This document shows, one piece after another, positions 1-9,800 of a stretch of DNA of 64,000 nt. The translations under genes were made by a program, and so were the position numbers. Source of the DNA: Variovorax brevis (lineage in GTDB: Bacteria; Pseudomonadota; Gammaproteobacteria; Burkholderiales; Burkholderiaceae_C). Numbering within the stretch: position 1 is the stretch's first letter; each line of letters starts with the position of its first letter. The notes under the pieces were generated by a model that had not been told where the DNA came from, did no database searches, and saw nothing but the letters and a program-made list of their open reading frames with translations. The stretch spans positions 434,001 through 498,000 of the forward strand of contig NZ_JASZYG010000004.1 in NCBI RefSeq assembly GCF_030317105.1, given 5' to 3'.

Positions 1-273
1 CGACTTGCGGGCGAGGCGCATGATGGGCGCGTCATCGTCACTGTCAGCGATACCGGGCCGGGAATTCACGCCGACGTGCTGCCCCGCCTGTTCGAGCCCT
101 TCGTGACGAGCAAGACGGCCGGGTCGGGGCTGGGGCTGGGCCTGGTGATCTCGTCACAATTGGTGCGCGCCATGGGCGGCACCTTGCGTCCGGTCGAGCA
201 ACAAGTGGGCGGTGCGTGTTTCGTGATCGACTTGCCCGCCGCCACTGCACAGGTACAAGGAGCCATCGAGTGA
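1..273 (+). CDS. Sensor histidine kinase, C-terminal end (DctB-like), cut by window edge
   Basis: This is the last 90 residues of a two-component sensor kinase whose start lies before the window. The visible part is the ATP-binding HATPase_c domain: a G1 box (VSDTGPGI), an F box (LFEPFVTSK) and a G2 box (GSGLGLGLV). It would autophosphorylate and pass phosphate to the regulator encoded immediately downstream. The stop TGA overlaps the GTG start of that gene, so the two are translationally coupled. The partner is DctD-like, so a DctB role (C4-dicarboxylate sensing at the inner membrane) is likely, but the sensor domain that would prove it is missing. Confidence 0.85.
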   Translation, partial: RLAGEAHDGRVIVTVSDTGPGIHADVLPRLFEPFVTSKTAGSGLGLGLVISSQLVRAMGGTLRPVEQQVGGACFVIDLPAATAQVQGAIE

Positions 274-1643
274 GTGAAGCTGCTGCCATCCGGGTCCTGC
301 TGGTCGATGACGACGAGGACGTGCGCCTGAGCACCGCGCAGGCGCTGAGCCTTGCCGGGTTCGAAGTCGAATCCTTTGCGAGCGTGGAGCGCGCGCGGGC
401 GCAGATCAGCTTCGGCGTGCCCGCCGTCGTGGTCTGCGATGTTCGACTGCCCGGTGTCAGCGGCACCGAATGGCTGCACGAGTTGCGCGGTGTGGACGCC
501 GAATTGCCCGTGATCCTCGTCACGGGCCATGGCCACATCGCCATGGCGGTGCAGGCCATGCGCGAAGGCGCCTATGACTTCATCGAGAAGCCCTTCAACT
601 CCGAGCGCCTGATAGCCGTCGTGCGCCATGCGATCGAGCGCCGGCAATTGATGCTGCAGGTGCGCGCCCTGCGCACGGCGCTGGAGAGCTGGCAGGGCAT
701 CCAGTCCGTGCTCATCGGCCGCTCTGCGCAGATGCAGCAGGTGCGCCGCACGGTCAAGACGCTGGCGGAAACCTCTGCCGACGTGCTGATCTACGGCGAG
801 ACCGGCACCGGCAAGGAACTCGTCGCGCGCTGCCTTCATGACTACAGCGACCGCCGCCGGCATCACTTCGTGCCGCTCAATTGCGGCGGCCTGCCCGAGG
901 CGCTGGCGGAAAGCGAGCTGTTCGGCCACGAGCCCGGCGCCTTCACCAGCGCCAACAAGGTGCGGGTCGGAAAGTTCGAATACGCCAATGGCGGCACGCT
1001 CTTCCTGGACGAGATCGAAAGCATGCCGATGGCGGTGCAGATCAAGCTGCTGCGTGCCTTGCAGGAGCGCAACATCGAGCGCATCGGCTCGAACAAGCCC
1101 ATCGCATTCGACTGCCGCGTCGTGGCAGCGAGCAAGGACGACCTGAAGGCGCTGAGCGACCAGCAGAAGTTCAGGGCCGACCTGTACTACCGCATCGGCG
1201 TCGCCTTCGTGGAACTGCCGCCGCTGCGTGAACGCCGCGAGGACATTCCGCTGCTTTTCGAACATTTCACGCTGCTGGCGGCCACGCGCTACGAGCGTCC
1301 TGCGCCGATCCTCAGCAGCGCGCAGCTCGCCGACCTGATGGCCTACGCCTGGCCCGGCAACGTGCGCGAACTGCGCAACGTGGCCGACCGCTTCGTGCTG
1401 GGTTTGCTGGGTGAGCGCCTCACGCAGGTGCGCGGCGGCGTCGAGGCCGCGCCGGACCTCCCGCGCAGCCTGCCGCAGCAGGTCGAATCCTTCGAGCGCG
1501 CCGTGATTGCCGAGGCGCTGCGCAAGCATCAGGGCGACCAGCCCGCAACGGCGCAGGCGCTCGGCATTGCGCGCCAGACGCTCTATGACAAGGTGCGCAA
1601 GCTGGGCATTGAAGTGGAGGCGTTCAGGTCGCTCAATCCGTAA
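270..1643 (+). CDS. dctD: Sigma-54-dependent response regulator, DctD family
   Basis: A 457-residue NtrC-class activator. Order of domains: receiver (residues about 7-125, phosphoacceptor Asp57 in CDVRLPG), AAA+ ATPase (Walker A GETGTGKE near 176-183, Walker B in [11 protein letters not shown]), and a Fis-type helix-turn-helix at the C terminus (about 415-455). The start is GTG at 270, preceded by AAGGAG and overlapping the kinase stop. When phosphorylated, such proteins hydrolyse ATP to open sigma-54 promoters, typically of C4-dicarboxylate transport genes; no such transporter lies in this window. The usual GAFTGA loop reads GAFTSA here (residues 223-228), a change in the loop that contacts sigma-54. 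The family is clear; the regulated target is inferred. Confidence 0.88.
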   Translation: MSEAAAIRVLLVDDDEDVRLSTAQALSLAGFEVESFASVERARAQISFGVPAVVVCDVRLPGVSGTEWLHELRGVDAELPVILVTGHGHIAMAVQAMREGAYDFIEKPFNSERLIAVVRHAIERRQLMLQVRALRTALESWQGIQSVLIGRSAQMQQVRRTVKTLAETSADVLIYGETGTGKELVARCLHDYSDRRRHHFVPLNCGGLPEALAESELFGHEPGAFTSANKVRVGKFEYANGGTLFLDEIESMPMAVQIKLLRALQERNIERIGSNKPIAFDCRVVAASKDDLKALSDQQKFRADLYYRIGVAFVELPPLRERREDIPLLFEHFTLLAATRYERPAPILSSAQLADLMAYAWPGNVRELRNVADRFVLGLLGERLTQVRGGVEAAPDLPRSLPQQVESFERAVIAEALRKHQGDQPATAQALGIARQTLYDKVRKLGIEVEAFRSLNP

Positions 1644-1724
1644 CACCGGCGAGTTCCGCTGGTCGCCGTCCGGATCGACAATGGGGCAGGCTCGAACGAG
1701 GATTGCCTTCAGGCAAGCTGGCAC

Positions 1725-4472
1725 ATGCAGGACGGCGGCGTCAGGCATCGACTCCTGGTCATCCTGGCTGCGGACGCGGCGGGATATTCGCGCCTGATGG
1801 CGGCAGACGACGTTGGCAGCCTGAGGGCACTGGATTCGGCGCGCCAAGTCTTCGCGTCGCACATCCATTCGCACAGCGGCCGGTTGATCGACACCGCGGG
1901 TGATTCGGTGCTGGCTGCGTTTGAAAGCGCGATCGATGCAGTGAGCGCGGCGATGGCGGTCCAACGGGACATCACAGGGCAGTCCAAAGCGGTGCCTGAA
2001 CATTGCCGGATGCTGTTTCGCATCGGCATCCACCTGGGTGACGTGCTCGAAAAGGAAGACGGCACCGTCTACGGCGACGGGGTCAACATTGCCGCACGGC
2101 TCCAGGAACTCGCGCAGCCGGGAGGCATCGCGATTTCACAAGCAGTTCAGGGCGCGGTCTCGCCCCGGCTCCGCGCCGCGTTTGAAGACATGGGCGAACA
2201 GGTCTTCAAGAACATTGCGACACCGCTTCGCACCTTCCGCGCGCTGCAAGACACGCCCGAAAAAGGGGCCGCATCCGCGGCGCAGGAAGGCACAAGGCCT
2301 CTTTCAACGCTGCCCACGCCTCACCCGCCACTCATTGGTCGTGATGACGACCTGGCTGTGCTCGAACATCTTCTGGCGCAACACCGCCTCGTGACCGTGC
2401 TCGGCGCAGGCGGTATCGGCAAGACCTCTCTGGCGCTGTGGGCCGCCCATGCGGCGCAGGCGACCCATGGGGATGGGGCCGCGTGGATCGAGCTGGCCCC
2501 CATCAGCAATCCCGCCCTGCTGTACGCGACGGTGGCGCGCGCCGTCGGCCTGCCGGTGGGGCGCGGCGACGCCCCGCTTCCCTCGCTGCTGGCGGGCCTG
2601 AAGCCGCGGCGAATGCTGCTGGTGCTCGACAACGCGGAACACCTGCTCGACGTCGTGGCGCCATTCGCCGAATCATTGATCCACGCAGCGCCGGAGATTC
2701 ACCTGCTCGTGACCAGCCAGGCCGCGCTCAAGTGCGAAGGCGAGCACATGTTCCGGCTGGGCGCGCTGGCAGTCCCCGAAGCACGAACGACGAGCAGCGC
2801 GGCGGCACGCTATGGTGCGGTGGCCTTGTTCATCGACCAGGCCCAGGCCGCGAACCACCACTTCGCGCTCACCGAAGACAACGTCGACACCGTGATCGAC
2901 GTATGCCGCCGGCTGGACGGCATCCCGCTCGCCCTCAAGCTCGCCGCTGCGCGAATGCCGCTGTTCGGCCTGGCCGGACTGGCCTCGCAACTGACCGAGC
3001 GGCTGCGCGTGCTTGGCGGAGGCAGCCGCAACGCACCGCCACGCCAGCAGACGCTGCGCGCCGCGCTCGACTGGAGCTACGGGCTCCTGAACGCGAGCGA
3101 ACAGGCCGTGTTCAGGACGCTGGGCGTATTCGTCGGCGGCTTCACGCTGGAATTCGCCTGCGCGCTCACACGGCTGGAAGAAGCCAGCCTGGCGGCTGAT
3201 GAGACGGCGCTCGTCGATGCTCTTGCCGAGTTGGTGGACCGGTCCTTTGTCGTTGTCGATCGCGGCGATCCTCCGCGATACCAATTGCTTGAAAGCGCTC
3301 GGGAATACGCCCTGGACCAATTGCGCACCAGTGGCCAGTTGCAGGAAACGCAGCACCACCATGCAAAGGCAATGCTGCAGATCCTTCAACGCCGCAGCGA
3401 GAGTGCCTGGGTCACCAGCGACGCCGCCTGGCTTGCTTTTTGCGCGCCGGAGCTCGACAACATGCGCGCAGCCATCGAATGGAGCATGCGGCACGACCCG
3501 CCACTGGCGGTGGCGCTGATGGGCAGCTCGACGCGCTCCTTGCGCACGATGGGGCTGTCGCACGAGCACCGCCGCCGCAGCGCCGAGCTGGCAGCCCATC
3601 TGCCGCCTGGCGTCGACCCCGCTGTTCTCGCCGAGTTCTGGTTCGGAAGAACCCAGTCCCTCGCATATTCGGCGTATGGCGTGATGCACGAATGTGCAAG
3701 CAAGGCGGTTGAGCTCTTTCGGCAGACCGGCGATGCGCGCGGCCTCTATCTTTCGCTGTGCTATCGCGCATCCACGGGCATCGCACCCCCGGAGGATTGC
3801 CGAAAGATGCTCGACGAGATCGCCGCTCTCCATGATCCGCAATGGCCGCCCCGCCTGCGGATGTACCTCGAGTTCGCGCGGAGCAACGTGTTCATGTACG
3901 CGAACGATGGCGCCGCCTTCCAGGCCGCAGCCGGGGCGGGGCTCTCACTCGCGAAGCTGGCCGGCGCCGATCGCTTTGCCGCCGTGTTCGAAGGTTTCGT
4001 TCTGAGGTCGGACCTCATGCTTGGCAATGTGGAGGCGGCCGTGTCCCGCTGCCGCGATCTTGTGGCACGCGAACGCTTGCGGGGCGGATTGCTCATCGTC
4101 TCGCTGGGTTATCTGGCGCTGGCGTTGCTGACGGCGGGAGATGCAAGACAGGCACGCGCGGCGCTGGCGGAGTTCTTCGACTGCTGCCGAAGTGCCGAAT
4201 GGGAAGCCTTCGACGACTTCTCTGGTCTGGCCGTCCGGCTGGCACTGCTGGAGCAACGCTACGCGAGCGCTGCACGCCTGGTGGGCTTCCTCGACAAATC
4301 AACGCACCGGCTCGGTCGGGCCAGCCCTTCCAGCGTTGCGGTGCATGCGCGCGCCCTTGCACTGCTCGCAAGCCGGATGGACGAGGCCACCCTCGAGAGA
4401 CTGATCGCGCAGGGGCGCCAAATGAGCGAGGAAGATGTCTGCGCGCTGGCCCTGGATGAGCGCGATGCCTGA
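1725..4472 (+). CDS. Class III nucleotide cyclase domain fused to an NTPase and helical repeat region
   Basis: A 915-residue multidomain signalling protein. Residues about 8-190 form a class III adenylate/guanylate cyclase domain with both metal-binding aspartates (Asp17 in LAADAAGY, Asp60 in DTAGDSV) and the transition-state motif GDGVNIAARL. A STAND/AfsR-like NTPase follows, with Walker A GAGGIGKTS near residue 226, Walker B MLLVLDNAEH near 297, and a winged-helix segment after about 430. The C-terminal 350 residues are helical and TPR-like. No membrane segment or signal peptide is seen, so it should be cytosolic. The lysine that normally reads adenine (KTxGD) is Asp56 here. It stands alone, and no effector gene is adjacent. 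Whether it makes cAMP, cGMP or nothing is unknown. Confidence 0.82.
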   Translation: MQDGGVRHRLLVILAADAAGYSRLMAADDVGSLRALDSARQVFASHIHSHSGRLIDTAGDSVLAAFESAIDAVSAAMAVQRDITGQSKAVPEHCRMLFRIGIHLGDVLEKEDGTVYGDGVNIAARLQELAQPGGIAISQAVQGAVSPRLRAAFEDMGEQVFKNIATPLRTFRALQDTPEKGAASAAQEGTRPLSTLPTPHPPLIGRDDDLAVLEHLLAQHRLVTVLGAGGIGKTSLALWAAHAAQATHGDGAAWIELAPISNPALLYATVARAVGLPVGRGDAPLPSLLAGLKPRRMLLVLDNAEHLLDVVAPFAESLIHAAPEIHLLVTSQAALKCEGEHMFRLGALAVPEARTTSSAAARYGAVALFIDQAQAANHHFALTEDNVDTVIDVCRRLDGIPLALKLAAARMPLFGLAGLASQLTERLRVLGGGSRNAPPRQQTLRAALDWSYGLLNASEQAVFRTLGVFVGGFTLEFACALTRLEEASLAADETALVDALAELVDRSFVVVDRGDPPRYQLLESAREYALDQLRTSGQLQETQHHHAKAMLQILQRRSESAWVTSDAAWLAFCAPELDNMRAAIEWSMRHDPPLAVALMGSSTRSLRTMGLSHEHRRRSAELAAHLPPGVDPAVLAEFWFGRTQSLAYSAYGVMHECASKAVELFRQTGDARGLYLSLCYRASTGIAPPEDCRKMLDEIAALHDPQWPPRLRMYLEFARSNVFMYANDGAAFQAAAGAGLSLAKLAGADRFAAVFEGFVLRSDLMLGNVEAAVSRCRDLVARERLRGGLLIVSLGYLALALLTAGDARQARAALAEFFDCCRSAEWEAFDDFSGLAVRLALLEQRYASAARLVGFLDKSTHRLGRASPSSVAVHARALALLASRMDEATLERLIAQGRQMSEEDVCALALDERDA

Positions 4473-4580
4473 TGCGACCGGGCGGCTCCTTCGCGGCGCT
4501 GGCAAGTCGCCAGCTTGACATCAGCCACCGGTCGGCACGGCGTTTCTGGAATGATGGCCGCCACTGACCAAGGAGATGCC

Positions 4581-5492
4581 ATGGAATCACTGGGTGAGTT
4601 GCGGCGGATCGAAGCGGGGGCGCTCGATGTCGCCTGCTTTGAAAGCGGCCCAGCCGACGGACCTGCCGTGCTGCTGATGCACGGCTTTCCTTTCGACGTG
4701 CATGCGTACGCCGAAGTCGCCCCGCTGCTGGCTGCCCAGGGCTGCCGCGTGATCGTTCCTTTTCTGCGCGGCTACGGCGGCACACGCTTTTTGGACGAAC
4801 GCACGCCGCGCTCCGGCGAGCAGGCCGCGTTGGCAGCCGACCTCCTCGCGTTGCTGGACGCCCTGTCGATTCCACGCGCCGTGCTGGCCGGCTACGACTG
4901 GGGCGGCCGGGCTTGCTGCGTGGTGGCGGCGCTCTGGCCCGATCGGTGTGCGGGCCTGGTGTCACAGAACAGCTACAACATCCAGAACATCGCGCTCTCG
5001 CACCAACCCGCCGCGCCAGAAAACGAAGCGCGCCACTGGTACGACTATTACTTCCACGGCGAACGCGGCCGCGCCGGGCTCACGCAGAACCGGCGCGCGC
5101 TGGGCAAGTTGCTGTGGCGCATGTGGTCGCCGACATGGGTCTTCGACGACGCGACCTTCGAGCGCACCGCCGCCGCCTTCGACAACCCGGACTTCATCGA
5201 CGTCGTGATCCATTCCTACCGCCACCGCTACGGGCTGGTGGCCGGCGATCCGGCTCACTCGCATATTGAAAAGCGACTGGCCGAACAGCCACCGATCACC
5301 GTCCCCGCCATCACCTTCGACGGCGCCGACGACGGCGTGATGCCCGTCGGCGGCACGGCAGGACATGCCCGCAAGTTCACCGGGCCGCACCAGCACAGGG
5401 TCATTCCCGGCGCCGGCCACAATCTGCCGCAGGAAAAGCCGCAAGTCTTCGCCGACGCCGTCGCCGAACTCGTGGCCCGCCTCAAGACATGA
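4581..5492 (+). CDS. Alpha/beta hydrolase, epoxide hydrolase / haloalkane dehalogenase type
   Basis: A 303-residue alpha/beta-hydrolase-fold enzyme. The oxyanion-hole motif is LMHGFPFD and the nucleophile elbow reads AGYDWGGRA, so the nucleophile is Asp106, as in soluble epoxide hydrolases and haloalkane dehalogenases rather than serine esterases. A distal acid is plausible in FDGADDGV and the catalytic His lies in GAGHNLPQ near the C terminus. I chose ATG 4581 over an upstream in-frame ATG at 4515 because AAGGAG sits just before it and homology begins there. The stop overlaps the start of the next gene (ATGA), implying co-transcription. The substrate is unknown. Confidence 0.8.
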   Translation: MESLGELRRIEAGALDVACFESGPADGPAVLLMHGFPFDVHAYAEVAPLLAAQGCRVIVPFLRGYGGTRFLDERTPRSGEQAALAADLLALLDALSIPRAVLAGYDWGGRACCVVAALWPDRCAGLVSQNSYNIQNIALSHQPAAPENEARHWYDYYFHGERGRAGLTQNRRALGKLLWRMWSPTWVFDDATFERTAAAFDNPDFIDVVIHSYRHRYGLVAGDPAHSHIEKRLAEQPPITVPAITFDGADDGVMPVGGTAGHARKFTGPHQHRVIPGAGHNLPQEKPQVFADAVAELVARLKT

Positions 5493-6358
5493 CGCACGCC
5501 ATCCAGACCCTTTCCGAACACCGCTGCTTCGGCGGCGTGATGCGATTCCACGAGCATGCCTCCAGCGAGATCGGCTTGCCGATGCGCTTTTCGGTGTTCC
5601 TGCCGCCGCAGGCGCAGCGCGGGCCGGTGCCGGCGCTCCTGTACCTCGCCGGCCTGACGTGCAACGAAGAGACCTTCATGGTGAAGGCCGGCGCCCAACG
5701 CCTGGCGGCCGAACTGGGCATCGCCCTCATCGCGCCCGACACCAGCCCGCGCGGCCATGCAGCCGAAAGCCTTCCGGGTGCCACCGCCAGCTGGGACTTC
5801 GGCATCGGCGCCGCCTTCTATCTCGACGCGACCGAAGCGCCGTGGGCCGCACATTGGCGTACCGAAAGCTGGCTCATGAACGAGCTGCTGCCCTCGCTCA
5901 CGAAACGGCTGCCCATCGACGCACGCCGCATCGGTGTCTTTGGCCATTCGATGGGCGGCCACGGCGCGCTCACGCTCGCGCTGCGTCACCCGGGACGCTT
6001 TCGTTCGCTCTCGGCTTTCGCGCCCATTTGCGCGCCCACGCAGTGCCCGTGGGGTGAGAAGGCATTCACCGGCTACCTGGGAAGCGACCGCGCCTTGTGG
6101 CTGGCACACGACGCGTCAGCGCTCATGCAATCGCAAACCGCGGCGCCCTACCCCGATGGCATCCTCGTCGACCAAGGCATGGCGGACAAATTCCTGGCGC
6201 AGGAGCTGCACCCCGAGCGCCTCGAGGCCGCCTGCCGCGCAGTCGGCCAGCCGCTGCAACTGCGACGCCACGAGGGCTATGACCACGGCTACTACTTCAT
6301 CCAGAGCTTCATGGCCGATCATCTGGCCCATCACGCCAACATCCTCCTGAAGCGCTGA
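5489..6358 (+). CDS. fghA: S-formylglutathione hydrolase
   Basis: A 289-residue serine hydrolase of the esterase D family. It hydrolyses S-formylglutathione to formate and glutathione in glutathione-dependent formaldehyde detoxification, in the cytosol. The characteristic N-terminal segments (EHRCFGGVMRFHEH, LAGLTCNEETF) are present. The nucleophile is Ser154 in GHSMGGHG, and the C-terminal HEGYDHGYYF holds the catalytic His. Length matches the family (about 280). The partner formaldehyde dehydrogenase (FrmA/AdhC) is not in this window. Coupled by ATGA to the upstream hydrolase. Confidence 0.92.
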   Translation: MTHAIQTLSEHRCFGGVMRFHEHASSEIGLPMRFSVFLPPQAQRGPVPALLYLAGLTCNEETFMVKAGAQRLAAELGIALIAPDTSPRGHAAESLPGATASWDFGIGAAFYLDATEAPWAAHWRTESWLMNELLPSLTKRLPIDARRIGVFGHSMGGHGALTLALRHPGRFRSLSAFAPICAPTQCPWGEKAFTGYLGSDRALWLAHDASALMQSQTAAPYPDGILVDQGMADKFLAQELHPERLEAACRAVGQPLQLRRHEGYDHGYYFIQSFMADHLAHHANILLKR

Positions 6359-6366
6359 GCCGACCC

Positions 6367-6729
6367 ATGAGCCAGTTCGCCGCGAGCCTGCCGGAGGTGT
6401 TCGAGAAAATGGGCCGCATCGAGGTCAAGCGCATGTTCGGCGGCCATGGCCTCTTTCTTGATGGCCGCATGTTCGCGCTGGTCTCCAAAGACACGCTCTA
6501 CCTCAAGTCCGATGCGCAGACGGCGTCGCATTTCGACGAGCGCCAGCTTCCGCCTTTCACCTACCTGCGCGCCGGCAAGCCGACGCCCACCTCGTACCGC
6601 CAGGCACCCGAGGAAGTCTTCGAAGACCGGGACGAAGCCGCGCGTTGGGGAGCCCGTGCCTTCGAGGTGGCGCTTCGATCAGGCGCACCCGCGTCCCGCA
6701 AAAAGAGACAAGCCCCTCGACGCGCCTGA
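6367..6729 (+). CDS. TfoX N-terminal domain protein
   Basis: A 120-residue protein made almost wholly of a TfoX/Sxy N-terminal domain: the start MSQFAASLPEVFEKMG, the RMFGGHGLFLDGRMFALV core and YLRAGKPTPTSYRQAPEE. The C-terminal DNA-interacting TfoX domain of Sxy is absent; instead there is a short basic tail (KKRQAPRRA). It starts 8 bases after fghA and probably belongs to the same transcript. Full-length TfoX proteins activate competence in Gammaproteobacteria; for this short stand-alone form no function is established. Confidence 0.85.
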   Translation: MSQFAASLPEVFEKMGRIEVKRMFGGHGLFLDGRMFALVSKDTLYLKSDAQTASHFDERQLPPFTYLRAGKPTPTSYRQAPEEVFEDRDEAARWGARAFEVALRSGAPASRKKRQAPRRA

Positions 6730-6884
6730 TGCAGCAATTCAGGCGCAAAACATGCATGCGCCACCACCACGAGCGCAGCCGCCACGCGACGCTTTGACGA
6801 AGAAAAGTAAAGCTCCCCGCGCGCGAACCATTTGCCAAAGCTTCACTCCTTATGATGGCGCCCTTACACAGAAGGTAACAATTC

Positions 6885-9800
6885 GTGTCCATGGTCTCGG
6901 TGGCGTTGAAGCGCCCGTACACGTTCATCGTCATGGCGATGCTGATCGTCCTGGCGACGCCGTTCGTGCTCATGCGCATGGCGACCGACATATTTCCGGA
7001 AATCAACATTCCGGTGATCAGCATCATCTGGAACTACGGCGGCCTGCCCGCGCAGGAAATGGGGCAGCGCATTTCCGGCCAGAGCGAGCGCGGGCTGACG
7101 ACCACGGTGAGCGACATCGAGCACATCGAGTCGCAGTCGCTGGCGGGCATCTCGGTCATCAAGGTGTTCTTCCAGCCGAACGCAAACATCGAGACGGCCT
7201 TGGCGCAGGTGGTGGCCTCGATGCAAACGCAGGTGCGGCAGTTGCCGCCGGGCATCACGCCGCCGCTGGTCATCAAGTATTCGGCGTCCAGCATTCCGGT
7301 GATCCAGCTGGCACTGTCGAGCCCGACGCGGGCAGAGAACTCGCTGTTTGATTCAGCCGTGAACCAGCTGCGCCCGCAGCTCATCACCATTCCCGGCGCG
7401 GCCGTGCCCTTTCCCTACGGCGGCAAGAACCGGCTGATTTCCGTCGACCTCGACACGCAGGCCATGCAGGCGCGCGGCCTGTCGCCGGCCGATGTGGTGA
7501 ACGCGGTCAATGCGCAGAACCTGATCCTTCCTTCAGGCACGGCCAAGTTCGGCGAGACGGAATACAACGTGCGCATGAACGGCTCGCCCGACGTGCTGAG
7601 CGGCCTGAACGATTTGCCGGTGCGCACCACCAACGGCGCCACCACCTACCTGCGCGACGTGGCCTACGTGCGCGACGGCTTCTCGCCGCAGACCAACATC
7701 GTGCGGCAGGACGGCGTGCGCGGCGTGCTGCTGTCGGTGCTCAAGAACGGCGGCGCATCGACGCTGGACATCGTCTCCAACCTGCGCGCCCTGCTCCCCG
7801 TGGCGGCGCAAGGCATGCCGCAGGACATCAAGATCACGCCCCTCTTCGACCAGTCGCTGTTCGTCAAGGCTGCCGTCAAGGGTGTGGTGTTCGAGGCCAT
7901 CCTCGCCGCGGCGCTGACGGCCGCGATGGTGCTGCTGTTCCTGGGCAACTGGCGCAGCACGCTCATCATCGGGCTGACGATTCCGCTGTCGATCCTGGCG
8001 TCGGTGCTGGTGCTCTATTCGCTGGGGGAAACGCTCAACCTCATGACGCTCGGCGGCCTCGCGCTCTCGGTCGGCATATTGGTGGACCAAGCGATCGTGA
8101 CCATCGAGAACATCGAGCGGCACCTGCACATGGGCACCGAGCTGAACGAGGCCATCATGGTCGGCGCGGGCGAGATCGGCGCGGCAGCATTTGTGTCGAC
8201 GTTGTGCATCTGCATCGTGTTCGTGCCGATGTTCTTTTTGTCGGGCGTGGCGCGCTTCCTGTTCGTGCCGCTGGCCGAGGCGGTGGTGTTCGCCATGTTG
8301 GCGTCGTACATCCTCTCGCGCACGCTGGTGCCCACGCTGGTCATGCTGCTGATGGGCGGCGTGCATGAAGCCAACGCAGCCAACACGAAGCCCGGCGCGC
8401 TGCAACGCCTCTATCGCGCCTTCGACCGCCAGTTCGAGCGCGTGCGCCGGGCCTACACGCTGGTGCTCTCGGCCATCCTGTCCAGGCGCGGTCCGTTCAT
8501 CGCGATGTTCCTGGGCTTCTGCGTGCTGTCTTGTTTGCTGTATCCGGCGCTGGGCCGCGACTTCTTCCCGAGCGTGGATTCGGGCCAGATCCGCCTGCAC
8601 ATGCGCGCGCCCACCGGCACACGCATCGAGGAAACGGCGCGCCTGGCCGACGCGGTGGAAGTCGCCATTCGCGAACTGATTCCCAAGGACCAGCTCGAGA
8701 CCATCCTGGACAACCTTGGCGTGCCCAACAGCGGCATCAACCTGTCGTACAGCAACGCCGGCACCATCGGCACGCTCGATGGCGAGATCCTGATGTCGCT
8801 GAAAGACGGACACCGACCGACCGACGAACTGGTCTCGCTCCTGCGCGCCGAGTTGCCCAAGCGCTTTCCCGGCGTGGAGTTCTTCTTCCAGCCCGCCGAC
8901 ATCGTCACGCAGATCCTGAACTTCGGCTTGCCGGCCGCCATCGACGTGCAGTTCAGCGGCAACGACGTGCAGGCCAACGCGGCGCGCGCGGCCGAACTGG
9001 TCAAGGAACTGCGCAAGATTCCGGGCGCGGTCGACGTGCACGTGCACCAGCGGCTGGATGCGCCCACGCTCAGCCTGCAGATGGACCGCACGCGGCTGCA
9101 GCAGCTCGGCCTCTCGGCGCAGAACGTGGGGCAGAACGTGCTCATCGCCCTCTCGGGCAGTTCGCAGACGCAGCCGGCCTTCTGGCTCAATCCGCAGAAC
9201 GGCGTGGTCTACAACATCGCCGTGCAGTCGCCGCAATACAAAGTTGATTCGCTGGATGCGCTGCTCAACATTCCGGTGGGTGCAGGTGGCGGCAGCGCGG
9301 CTTCCGGCACCGCACCGCAGTTGCTGGGCAACCTGGTGGAAGCCGGGCCGGCGCGGCTGCCGCAAGTGGCATCGCGCTACAACATCACGCCGGTGATCGA
9401 CGTCTACGTGAGCGTGCAGGGCACCGACCTCGCAAGCGTGGCCGCCAAGGTGAACGAACAGGTGGAAGCCATCAAGCCCAAGCTCTCGCGCGGCAGCCAG
9501 GTCACGATTCGCGGGCAGGTGCAGACCATGCAGTCGTCCTTCATCGGGCTGGGCGTGGGCCTGGCGATGGCGATCGTGCTGGTGTATTTGCTGATCGTGG
9601 TCACCTTCCAGTCATGGCTGGACGCCGCGATCATCATCACCGCGCTGCCGGCCGCGTTGGCCGGCATTGCGTGGATGCTCTTCCTCACCGGCACGACGCT
9701 GAGCGTGCCTGCATTGACCGGCGCCATCATGACGATGGGCGTGGCCACCGCCAACAGCATCTTGCTGGTGTCCTTTGCGCGCGAGCGATTGCAGGCCGGC

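Noticed and set aside
66..2033. A 655-codon open frame on the minus strand opposite dctD and the cyclase
   Set aside because: It is antisense to two genes with clear domains; the translation is His/Arg/Ala-rich without any motif, as expected from codon bias in GC-rich DNA.
6730..6884. Sigma-70 promoter before the RND operon (TTGCCA ... TATGAT)
   Set aside because: The spacing between the two hexamers is only about 13 bases, too short to be convincing.
7533..9365. A 610-codon minus-strand frame opposite the RND permease
   Set aside because: Same reason: antisense shadow with low-complexity His/Arg/Glu text and no recognisable domain.
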